Below, in pieces: positions 7,112-12,262 of a stretch of 12,262 bases of DNA. Position numbers and translations under genes: made by a program. The DNA lies in contig JAWUXY010000107.1 of assembly GCA_034111105.1 (NCBI GenBank), positions 1 through 12,262 of the forward strand, in the 5' to 3' direction. Every line of letters begins with the position of its first letter. Position 1 is the stretch's first letter. Below the pieces are notes generated by a model, which made no database searches, was not told the origin of the DNA, and saw only the letters and a program-made list of their open reading frames with translations. Source of the stretch: Bermanella sp034111105 (GTDB lineage: Bacteria > Pseudomonadota > Gammaproteobacteria > Pseudomonadales > Oceanobacteraceae).

Positions 7112-7141
7112 ACTGAGAAAACTCAGATGAGCTTTCTCAGT
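7112..7141. repeat. Intercistronic hairpin between beta-helix and diheme genes
   Basis: Inverted arms ACTGAGAAA and TTTCTCAGT (9 bp, perfect) are separated by 12 nt, just after the beta-helix stop codon on the minus strand. No U-tract follows in the minus direction, so it is not a standard terminator. Such hairpins can protect the 3' end of an upstream message or set the expression ratio within an operon (inference). Confidence 0.45.
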
Positions 7142-7149
7142 TTGAAAGG

Positions 7150-8838
7150 TTAAAGGTTACACGTCGCAGAACCCGCGTCGTCGCCGCCAGTGCCGCAACC
7201 GTATTTTGTACCATTAATGGTGACAACCGATGCATCTAAGCGAGCTGGTGAAGCGTTACAGGTCATAAGAGTATTGGTATTAGAGTCAATTTGCCCAACT
7301 CGAAGCGTAGCGTTTGGCGTATCGTAAGTACCAGAACCTTCTACCGACTCTTTAAAGTTAAGCGGGGTGCCAGCAGTAGGGTGTGTCTCTGCTGGGTTGG
7401 TGCCATAAACATAACCAATGTTTAACTTAGCACCGTTATCGTTTTGATTGACACTGCCTTCGATGCACATCGTATTATTATAGACGCCAGGATTAATCCC
7501 CATTGGAGCTAACAAATTAGCATTGGTCAGCAATTCACCGATGCCATCGTATATGACAGCTGGGTGATCAACGGCGGCACCTGAAAAGTTTTGTCCTTGT
7601 AAATAACCGATCGAAACTTTGGCTAACAAAGAGCTGTCTGGGTTTTGATCTGGATCTGATGCGTTGTTTTTATAGTTATTATTGTGAATATAAATATTGT
7701 TGGTAATAGGGGTCCAACCATTTGTCAGCGTTTGAGCGTATTTTGTGCCGTAGTTTGCAACATCTTCATCAATTAAGAAGTAACTGGTGAGTGCAATGGC
7801 TTGACCGTTATTATCATCAAACTGATTATTAAAAATCTCAACCCCGTCAGATGCCAATACTAATGCCCCCGTTCCTTGAGGCACATAACCGACGAAGCCA
7901 GAACCCGCATTTACTAAATTATTAGAATAACTATGATTTTTAAATAGACGGATGTTGCTGCCAAAGGCTTTATCTAAACCATCTAGATCAAATATTAAAA
8001 GGCCACCTGTATTATCAAACGCTACATTGTCATAAACGTCAGCATTTGCAGAGTTTTCAATTTCAATCCCCGCCACGTTGTGTTCAGCCACATTATGACG
8101 CACGACAATGTTTTCTGATTGCCCAACATAAATACCGGCGTCAGAAGAGCCTTTAGAGTAACTGTATTCCACTAAAACATTTTGAGAACCGACAGGGTAT
8201 AAGCCATAGATGCCGTTTAGGCCTTCCTTTTCGGCTTCAGATGTTAATGTGTTCTCCCAAATGGTTGCTACGTAGTTAAAATGAACACCGTTTGCTTGGT
8301 CCACTTTAATGCCATTTTTTGCAGCTTCGTACACAGAAAAATCACGCAATACAATGTCATTGGCCCCGCTGACTTTTATGCCGTCATCTGCGGTTGAATC
8401 AATAAAATCTAATTTTGTCTGGTCAATACCATGACCCACAAGTGTTAAGCCATTTTGTGACGCACTAATGGCGATGGGTTTCGTCACGATGAACGTACCT
8501 TTAGGCAGAACAATGACATCATTTACACCAGCATCGTTTATGGTCGCTAGCAATACATTAGTGATGTCATCACCACTATTACCAGGAACAACGGTGGCAT
8601 TTTGAGGGAACGTGTAGCCCGATGCGCTGCATTCACTGGCATTGAAGCAGGTTGAGTTTTTGATTGCAGTTAAATCAACAACGGCTTGTGTTTTACTTGC
8701 TGCCATTGACATGGTGCGAGCAAATGGTCCGTCAACTTTCGGTGTGGTCTTATCACTACTGCTGCTACTGCCACAACCTATAAGAGTTATGCTCGCTGCA
8801 ATCGCAGTGGCTAATTTGAGTTGGTTTATTATTTTCAT
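7150..8838 (-). CDS. Right-handed parallel beta-helix lipoprotein, TIGR03805-like
   Basis: A 562-residue lipoprotein with a pectate-lyase-like parallel beta-helix. The signal peptide ends in LIGC (C22), followed by GSSSSS, a serine linker; Gly at +2 predicts outer-membrane placement. From about residue 80 to 400 it shows repeated rungs of the PbH1 type: NGLTLVGHGID, NDIVLRDFSVYEAAKNGIKV, NVLVEYSYSKGSSDAGIYV, ENIVVRHNVAEHNVAGIEI, ADVYDNVAFDNTGGLLI, DGVEIFNNQFDDNN, NIYIHNNN. Such folds occur in polysaccharide lyases, epimerases and NosD/CASH proteins, but I cannot identify a catalytic site. Paired Cys occur in the first domain (STCFNASEC) and near the C-terminus (YGCGTGG, TCNL). The start ATG follows AGAGGG at 5 nt. 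That site lies inside a potential hairpin (8838-8884). The next gene downstream is the TIGR03806-like partner, supporting a functional pair. Confidence 0.88.
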   Translation of the reverse strand: MKIINQLKLATAIAASITLIGCGSSSSSDKTTPKVDGPFARTMSMAASKTQAVVDLTAIKNSTCFNASECSASGYTFPQNATVVPGNSGDDITNVLLATINDAGVNDVIVLPKGTFIVTKPIAISASQNGLTLVGHGIDQTKLDFIDSTADDGIKVSGANDIVLRDFSVYEAAKNGIKVDQANGVHFNYVATIWENTLTSEAEKEGLNGIYGLYPVGSQNVLVEYSYSKGSSDAGIYVGQSENIVVRHNVAEHNVAGIEIENSANADVYDNVAFDNTGGLLIFDLDGLDKAFGSNIRLFKNHSYSNNLVNAGSGFVGYVPQGTGALVLASDGVEIFNNQFDDNNGQAIALTSYFLIDEDVANYGTKYAQTLTNGWTPITNNIYIHNNNYKNNASDPDQNPDSSLLAKVSIGYLQGQNFSGAAVDHPAVIYDGIGELLTNANLLAPMGINPGVYNNTMCIEGSVNQNDNGAKLNIGYVYGTNPAETHPTAGTPLNFKESVEGSGTYDTPNATLRVGQIDSNTNTLMTCNASPARLDASVVTINGTKYGCGTGGDDAGSATCNL

Positions 8839-8884
8839 TATTACCCTCTATTTTTACGATTTCGTCGTAATGACAGGGTAATAA
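8838..8884 (-). promoter_or_regulatory. Leader hairpin that could mask the beta-helix gene ribosome binding site
   Basis: Outer arms TTATTACCCT (8838-8847) and AGGGTAATAA (8875-8884) are perfectly complementary over 10 bp. Inside them, arms TTACGA and TCGTAA (8854-8859, 8865-8870) form a second 6-bp stem with a 5-nt loop. In the minus-strand mRNA the outer stem pairs the AGGG of the Shine-Dalgarno sequence and the first base of the AUG. This would repress initiation if transcription starts upstream of 8884. It could instead be a DNA operator. Confidence 0.5.
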
Positions 8885-8904
8885 GGCTGGCGCAATTAAG
8901 GCAG

Positions 8905-8934
8905 GTGATATTTGGCCGCGTGGCCAAATGTCAC
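8905..8934. repeat. Long inverted repeat at the araC-type gene end
   Basis: Arms of 13 bp with one mismatch (GTGA-T-ATTTGGCC and GGCCAAAT-G-TCAC) flank a GCGT loop. The stop codon of the AraC-type gene (8931-8933) lies in one arm. No U-tract follows on the minus strand, so a classic terminator is not supported. It may be an RNA-stabilising or weak terminator hairpin, or an operator for the beta-helix operon about 70-95 bp from that gene's start. Confidence 0.55.
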
Positions 8935-10022
8935 ACGTTTAATGAAAACGATTTTTGTTGATATGTTTTACGATAGTAGCTGGGAGTTTGCCCGATCCAT
9001 TTTTTAAATGCATGGCGAAAATTGGTAACATCACTAAAACCAATTAAATTTGAAATAGTATCGATAGGAATATTGGTGTTGGTTAGGTATTCAATCGATA
9101 ACTGGCATCGGACCTTATTTAAAATCTTTTGATAAGAAGTGCCAAAATTGGCCAATTGACGACGTAAGGTACGGGCACTGACGTTAAAGGCACTCGCGAG
9201 CATATCGATATCGGGGTAATCCCCTACACAGCTAATTAAAATTTGTTGAATTTCATTTACCAATGAACTGTCTTGTTTAAGGCTAGCAATCAGTTCATTA
9301 CAGTAAGGCAAATAGTCATTTAAATTTGTGTGGTGTTGTTGTGTTCGTTCTCGTAAAAACTGTGAACGTTCCAGTGTCCAGCTATTTTGCTTGGCATTAA
9401 AGTCAATCGGGCAGCCATAGATAGCTTCGTACTCTGCACGATTGATTTCATCATCAAAGGTGAACGACATACTGTGATACGCTAAATCATCACCAAAAAT
9501 AGTGCGAGCAATTTGCATGCGTGATGAATTACCCAGGGCGACAAAAAATAAAAATGTCGCATCGTCAATGTTTTGTACATTGTACATGGTGTCACACATG
9601 AGCTTGTCTTTTGTGGTTCGGCCCCGCTTTAATATATTACCTAGTAGGGGGTAATATTTGTTTTCAAGCTCAATCGCTTGCTCTAAGCATTGGCTTGAAG
9701 CAATGGCATAACCTAAGACACCTAAATCTTGTACTTGGTAGGTTGAGCCAATGCGAGCGCCTAGAATTGGGCCAAAGCGCTGTGCGCAAAATTTCATGGC
9801 GGCCAATACTTTGTATGTCGGGACGCTAGGCTCTTCTAAATCCTGCATCGTTAAACCAATGTGTTTCAACAGGTCGAGACTAAACAACGGCTCATTGCTG
9901 CTCAAATAATGAACAATATTGCGTAATTCAAATGCGGGGTAGGGCTGGTCACCTAATACAGATAAATGACAATCTGTATTTGAATAAATGTTCATATGTT
10001 GCTTTTCGGTCATACCTGCCAC
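8931..10022 (-). CDS. AraC-family transcriptional regulator with PF12625-type N-terminal domain
   Basis: A 363-residue cytosolic regulator. The N-terminal ~200 residues match the AraC 'arabinose-binding/dimerisation' type of domain (PF12625): GARIGSTYQVQDLGVLGYAIASSQCLEQAIELENKYY in overlapping pieces, and a 'GCPIDFNAKQN' block before the linker. The C-terminal AraC DNA-binding domain covers about 271-352 with two helix-turn-helices (DIDMLASAFNVSARTLRRQL; DTISNLIGFSDVTNFRHAF) and the closing GQTPSYYR. Proteins of this architecture (OruR/ArgR-like) often control amino-acid, lipid or hydrocarbon catabolism. The start is uncertain: GTG 10022 gives the longest form, ATG 10013 and ATG 9995 are alternatives, and none has a strong Shine-Dalgarno sequence. 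It lies 92 bp upstream of the beta-helix gene on the same strand, so it is the best candidate regulator of that operon. Confidence 0.9.
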   Translation of the reverse strand: MAGMTEKQHMNIYSNTDCHLSVLGDQPYPAFELRNIVHYLSSNEPLFSLDLLKHIGLTMQDLEEPSVPTYKVLAAMKFCAQRFGPILGARIGSTYQVQDLGVLGYAIASSQCLEQAIELENKYYPLLGNILKRGRTTKDKLMCDTMYNVQNIDDATFLFFVALGNSSRMQIARTIFGDDLAYHSMSFTFDDEINRAEYEAIYGCPIDFNAKQNSWTLERSQFLRERTQQHHTNLNDYLPYCNELIASLKQDSSLVNEIQQILISCVGDYPDIDMLASAFNVSARTLRRQLANFGTSYQKILNKVRCQLSIEYLTNTNIPIDTISNLIGFSDVTNFRHAFKKWIGQTPSYYRKTYQQKSFSLNV

Positions 10023-10075
10023 GATTACGGCTTATGTAGTGGGTTATTGTTGTTATGCTCAGGATCGAACGTGAC

Positions 10076-10103
10076 ATATTAAAGAATGAACAGTTGTTCG
10101 CAA
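10076..10103 (-). promoter_or_regulatory. Candidate promoter of the araC-type gene with internal dyad
   Basis: On the minus strand, TTGCGA (-35-like, 10098-10103) and TAATAT (-10-like, 10076-10081) are 16 nt apart. The dyad GAACA-GT-TGTTC (10088-10099) lies mostly in the spacer, a common position for a repressor or autoregulatory site. Each hexamer matches consensus at only 4 of 6 positions. Confidence 0.35.
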
Positions 10104-10266
10104 TAATAAAATGGTTCAAGGCACTGAAATTCAACGGGCTGGCCATTATCCACACTTTCTAAAGATTAAATGTTACGTAGTGTTATCTATTAGTAACCGA
10201 ATGTTATTAAAAAGAGGCTTAGTCTGTAAGTGCCATTAAATAAATGAAGAGATTTTACGCAAACTC

Positions 10267-10294
10267 TTTGGCTTTGAGGTTTGGCTGATATAAT
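10267..10294 (+). promoter_or_regulatory. Sigma70-type extended -10 promoter of tcdA
   Basis: A perfect -10 TATAAT (10289-10294) is preceded by TG one base upstream, the extended -10 element. A -35-like TTTGGC (10267-10272) is 16 nt away. Transcription would start near 10301, giving a short leader of about 23 nt before the GTG start at 10324. Confidence 0.7.
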
Positions 10295-10323
10295 GCCGTC
10301 CTTGCTGAATATGGGTCGAAAAT

Positions 10324-11103
10324 GTGAGTTATGAAGATCGTTTTGCTGGTATTGCCCGTTTGTATGGGTTACCGGCTCTTGAAGTGTTTCAACGCAGTAA
10401 AATAGCGGTAATTGGTGTGGGTGGCGTTGGCTCGTGGGCAGCCGAAGCGTTGGCGCGTACAGGGTTTGGAGAAATACACTTAATTGATATGGACGACATA
10501 TGTATCAGCAACACCAACCGTCAGCTGCATACGCTTAAATCCACCGTGGGACAGCTTAAGACCGATGCAACGGCCGCGCGTTTAGTGGACATTAACCCTG
10601 AGCTTATAGTTAACCCCATTATGGATTTTTTAAGGCCTGCAAACATGAGCCAATACTTAACCGGAATGGATTACATTGTTGATGCGATTGATTCACCCAA
10701 AGTAAAAGCCGCCCTTGCAGTGTGGTGCCGTCGCAATAAAGTACCTTTGATCATGACAGGTGCCGCAGGAGGCCAGACAGACCCAAGCCAGATTACAGTT
10801 GGTGATTTAAACAAAACCCATAACGACCCTTTAGCCAAAAAAGTACGCAGTATTTTACGTCGTGAATACGGTTATTCTCGCAACCCTAAGCGTAATTACT
10901 CGATTCACTGCGTGTATTCCATCGAGCAGCTAAAGTATCCGCAATCAGACGGTACTGTTTGCATGCAAAAAAGCTTTACGGATGGCCCGGTTAAAATGGA
11001 CTGCTCTGGCGGCTTCGGTGCAGCCACTATGGTGACGGCCAGCTTTGGCTTTGTTGCCGCGGCAAAAGTGGCTGAGAAACTGGCTAAAACGGCCGAGGTA
11101 TAA
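10324..11103 (+). CDS. tcdA: tRNA threonylcarbamoyladenosine dehydratase
   Basis: A 259-residue E1-like/ThiF-family enzyme matching TcdA (CsdL, YgdL). It uses ATP to dehydrate t6A37 to cyclic t6A37 in ANN-decoding tRNAs, with the CsdA/CsdE sulfur-relay proteins as known partners in E. coli. Visible marks are the nucleotide-binding loop GVGGVGSWAAEALARTG (31-47), LIDMDDICISNTNRQ (53-67) with the E1-type Arg66, VDAIDS (119-124), GAAGGQTDPSQI and MDCSGGFGAATMVTA (225-239) with conserved Cys227. Length and block order match E. coli TcdA throughout. The start is GTG at 10324; the overlapping ATG at 10322 reads directly into a stop, and ATG 10331 is out of frame. No strong Shine-Dalgarno sequence is seen. 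A strong promoter lies just upstream, and a methyltransferase gene follows after 9 bp, so the two probably share a transcript. Confidence 0.95.
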   Translation: MSYEDRFAGIARLYGLPALEVFQRSKIAVIGVGGVGSWAAEALARTGFGEIHLIDMDDICISNTNRQLHTLKSTVGQLKTDATAARLVDINPELIVNPIMDFLRPANMSQYLTGMDYIVDAIDSPKVKAALAVWCRRNKVPLIMTGAAGGQTDPSQITVGDLNKTHNDPLAKKVRSILRREYGYSRNPKRNYSIHCVYSIEQLKYPQSDGTVCMQKSFTDGPVKMDCSGGFGAATMVTASFGFVAAAKVAEKLAKTAEV

Positions 11104-11112
11104 GACACAAAC

Positions 11113-11832
11113 ATGGCTGTGATTTATAGCAAGCAACAAGGCCAAGACTCTTATGAAGTGCGCAGTGCCGGTTCGAGCGTGCGTTTGTACAGTAATGGCG
11201 TATTGCATAGTCAGTATAATCCGCTGCACCCAATATCCGGTGCGATCTGGGATTTATTAGTGTTACCCGGGTTTTTCTTAAGTGAGCCTCCGCGTCATGT
11301 TTTAGTGTTGGGGTTGGGTGGTGGCACTGTTGTACATTTAATTCGGTATTTTTTCCCGCTGTGTAAAATCACCTGTGTTGAGCGTGAAGCGTTGCATATT
11401 AAAATGGCTAAGCGGTTTTTTAAAATACCAAAAGATGTCAGAGTGATTCATGGTGACGCATATGAAGTGTTAGCTGATATGAATGAGAAATTTGATTGGG
11501 TACTAGATGATGTTTTTCAGCATGCATCTGGTGAACCAGAGCGTGAAGTAGAATTTGATAAAGTCTTTGCGCTGTATAAAAAGGCATTAACCAATAATGC
11601 AGTATTGAGTATGAATACCATTGGCTTGAATCAATTAAGGCAGCTTAAGCAAACGAAATATGGTTTTGATCATGGCTATGTTATGCGTCATCCTTTATAT
11701 GATAATGCGATTGTCAGCTTTTATAACAAAGGTCGTTCGAAAAGCGAATTTTTTGACGAATTATTGACGTACAACGTGCTAGATACTCGTCGAAAAACCT
11801 GTCGCCTACAAGTGAACATGCGAACGTTATAA
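11113..11832 (+). CDS. Spermidine-synthase-like class I methyltransferase
   Basis: A 239-residue cytosolic protein with the Rossmann fold of the spermine/spermidine synthase superfamily. Motif I reads VLVLGLGGGT (63-72), E90 in CVERE is the expected acidic residue for the cofactor ribose, and HGDAYEVL (113-120) and DWVLDDVFQ (128-136) follow. The N-terminal beta-stranded domain is short, and the typical GGGDG loop of SpeE is absent (GLGGGTVV). A true aminopropyltransferase is therefore unlikely, and a SAM-dependent methyltransferase of unknown substrate is preferred. The start ATG lies 9 bp after the tcdA stop. A GAGG is 14 nt upstream, too far for a strong site, so translation may depend on coupling to tcdA. 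A strong terminator lies 80 bp after the stop. An RNA-modification role alongside tcdA is possible but rests on proximity alone. Confidence 0.82.
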   Translation: MAVIYSKQQGQDSYEVRSAGSSVRLYSNGVLHSQYNPLHPISGAIWDLLVLPGFFLSEPPRHVLVLGLGGGTVVHLIRYFFPLCKITCVEREALHIKMAKRFFKIPKDVRVIHGDAYEVLADMNEKFDWVLDDVFQHASGEPEREVEFDKVFALYKKALTNNAVLSMNTIGLNQLRQLKQTKYGFDHGYVMRHPLYDNAIVSFYNKGRSKSEFFDELLTYNVLDTRRKTCRLQVNMRTL

Positions 11833-11887
11833 TAGAAGCATAATGCAAGTGAAAAGGTGAATGGGAGTTTGTATTGCGGTGTAATAT

Positions 11888-11901
11888 AAACGAATTCGTT
11901 T
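11888..11901. repeat. Perfect 14-bp palindrome AAACGAATTCGTTT
   Basis: The 14 bases equal their reverse complement. They lie between the methyltransferase stop codon and its terminator, 10 bp before the terminator stem. The site could bind a dimeric protein or be chance in AT-rich DNA. Confidence 0.4.
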
Positions 11902-11911
11902 TGTTCTATTT

Positions 11912-11951
11912 AAAAAAGGCGAGCTATGAAAAATCATAGTTCGCCTTTTTT
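11912..11951 (+). terminator. Strong rho-independent terminator of the tcdA/methyltransferase unit
   Basis: An 18-bp stem runs from A6 (11912-11917) through GGCGA and GCTATGA, loop AAAA, then TCATAGT, TCGCC and T6 (11946-11951). Only one G-U pair interrupts it. The A-run opposite the T-run means it can also act on minus-strand transcripts arriving from the right. Confidence 0.92.
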
Positions 11952-12035
11952 AATGTGTTAATGATTTAAATGGTTAAGCTGTTTTTATATGCTTCATGTT
12001 ATTTAAAGTATATGTATTACCATGCATTCAAACGA

Positions 12036-12064
12036 TTAACGTTTTTTAATTCAAATCCTATAAT
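12036..12064 (+). promoter_or_regulatory. Sigma70-like promoter in the convergent gap
   Basis: A perfect -10 TATAAT (12059-12064) and a -35-like TTAACG (12036-12041, 4 of 6 matches) are separated by exactly 17 nt. It points to the right, toward the 3' end of a minus-strand gene, with no + strand coding region to serve in the visible DNA. The AT-rich context raises the chance of a false match. Confidence 0.45.
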
Positions 12065-12070
12065 GAAAAC

Positions 12071-12176
12071 CAGATCTGAAAAGGTACATTTAATAAGCCA
12101 ATCTAAAAGCGACGTCTAAACACGCCTCGCTTTTAGATGTTGAAAATATGAGATAATAAGGCTCAATATTTTTTTT
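12071..12176 (+). ncRNA. Candidate small RNA (about 105 nt)
   Basis: The expected transcript of the promoter at 12036-12064 would start near 12071. It contains a perfect 12-bp stem (ATCTAAAAGCGA and TCGCTTTTAGAT, 12101-12138, 14-nt loop). It then has a weak AU-rich hairpin (12143-12172, GAG/CTC core with one bulged A) running into T8 (12169-12176). Promoter, structured body and T-run are the layout of a bacterial sRNA. The terminator stem is weak, and no known family is recognised. The main stem could instead belong to the 3' end of the minus-strand gene. Confidence 0.25.
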
Positions 12177-12189
12177 GCGTAATGTGAAT

Positions 12190-12262
12190 TTATACAAACG
12201 ATAAATCCAATTTACGCCCTTGGAGATCTAAGTTTTTAATGGTCACAGTCACTTCTTGGTCT
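12190..12262 (-). CDS. C-terminal end of a minus-strand gene, truncated by window edge
   Basis: One minus-strand frame is open from the window edge to a TAA at 12190-12192 and gives 23 residues ending IKNLDLQGRKLDLSFV. The other two minus frames hit stops within a few codons. The ending resembles the last strand of an S1 RNA-binding domain as in RNase R/RNase II family proteins (compare the general pattern 'V-LDERKIDFELV'), but 23 residues are too few to decide. It would converge on the tcdA/methyltransferase unit. Confidence 0.4.
   Translation of the reverse strand, partial: DQEVTVTIKNLDLQGRKLDLSFV

Larger units (their letters stand above)
10023..10323. other. Divergent intergenic region between the araC-type gene and tcdA
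   Basis: These 301 bp carry no convincing gene. The left end holds a candidate minus-strand promoter for the AraC-type gene (10076-10103), and the right end a good plus-strand promoter for tcdA (10267-10294). The middle (about 10110-10260) is AT-rich, and I see nothing recognisable in it. Confidence 0.6.
11833..12189. other. Convergent intergenic region with terminator and possible small RNA
   Basis: This 357-bp gap has no open reading frame worth calling. In order it holds a 14-bp perfect palindrome (11888-11901), the terminator of the tcdA/methyltransferase unit (11912-11951), a sigma70-like promoter (12036-12064), a 12-bp stem (12101-12138) and a T8 run (12169-12176). The last three may form a small RNA gene. 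Confidence 0.6.

Noticed and set aside
10905..11229. Two minus-strand frames across the end of tcdA and the start of the methyltransferase
   Set aside because: They are antisense to two well-supported genes and lack motifs or start signals.
11113..11832. Call as spermidine synthase (speE)
   Set aside because: The GGGDG decarboxy-SAM loop and a full N-terminal domain are missing, so only the superfamily fold is supported.
1..12262. Search for tRNA or rRNA genes, CRISPR repeats, transposases, integrases or phage/defence genes
   Set aside because: None was seen on either strand by eye; a tRNAscan or HMM run could still find something small.

Overview
The window looks like chromosomal DNA from a marine-type gammaproteobacterium of moderate to low GC. 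The best matches by eye are gammaproteobacterial: a YjjV-type TatD hydrolase, an MltC-like lytic transglycosylase, TcdA/CsdL, a DUF1329 protein, and a beta-helix/diheme lipoprotein pair of the kind I recall from Shewanella-like and other marine proteobacteria. This is inferred from protein motifs only; no species is claimed. I see no rRNA, tRNA, CRISPR array, transposase, integrase or phage gene.

Left part (1-4627, all + strand): the 3' part of a yjjV-like TatD nuclease gene; a 374-bp gap rich in perfect palindromes; a secreted DUF1329 protein ending at a strong terminator; then an MltC-like transglycosylase overlapping by 4 bp a COG3897/ETF-beta-type methyltransferase; then a small all-helical, ferritin-like protein. 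A compact bidirectional hairpin terminator (4601-4626) separates this from the convergent minus-strand block.

Middle part (4625-10022, all - strand): in transcription order an AraC-family regulator, a right-handed beta-helix lipoprotein (TIGR03805-like), a lipoprotein with two CxxCH haem-binding motifs (TIGR03806-like), and a LysR-family regulator. The beta-helix/diheme pair is the most interesting locus here. Both proteins carry clean lipoboxes with outer-membrane-type +2 residues, and two transcription factors flank them. The leader of the beta-helix gene can fold into a hairpin that would bury its ribosome binding site. No function is established for the pair as far as I know.

Right part (10324-12262): a strong extended -10 promoter drives tcdA, which makes cyclic t6A37 in tRNA. 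It is followed after 9 bp by a spermidine-synthase-like class I methyltransferase, then by a terminator. The final convergent gap holds a good sigma70-type promoter, a 12-bp hairpin and a T8 run that together could be a small RNA gene. The last 73 bases hold the C-terminal end of a minus-strand gene running off the edge.

Apart from the coupled pairs (transglycosylase/methyltransferase, beta-helix/diheme lipoprotein, tcdA/methyltransferase) the genes look like independent housekeeping or envelope functions.
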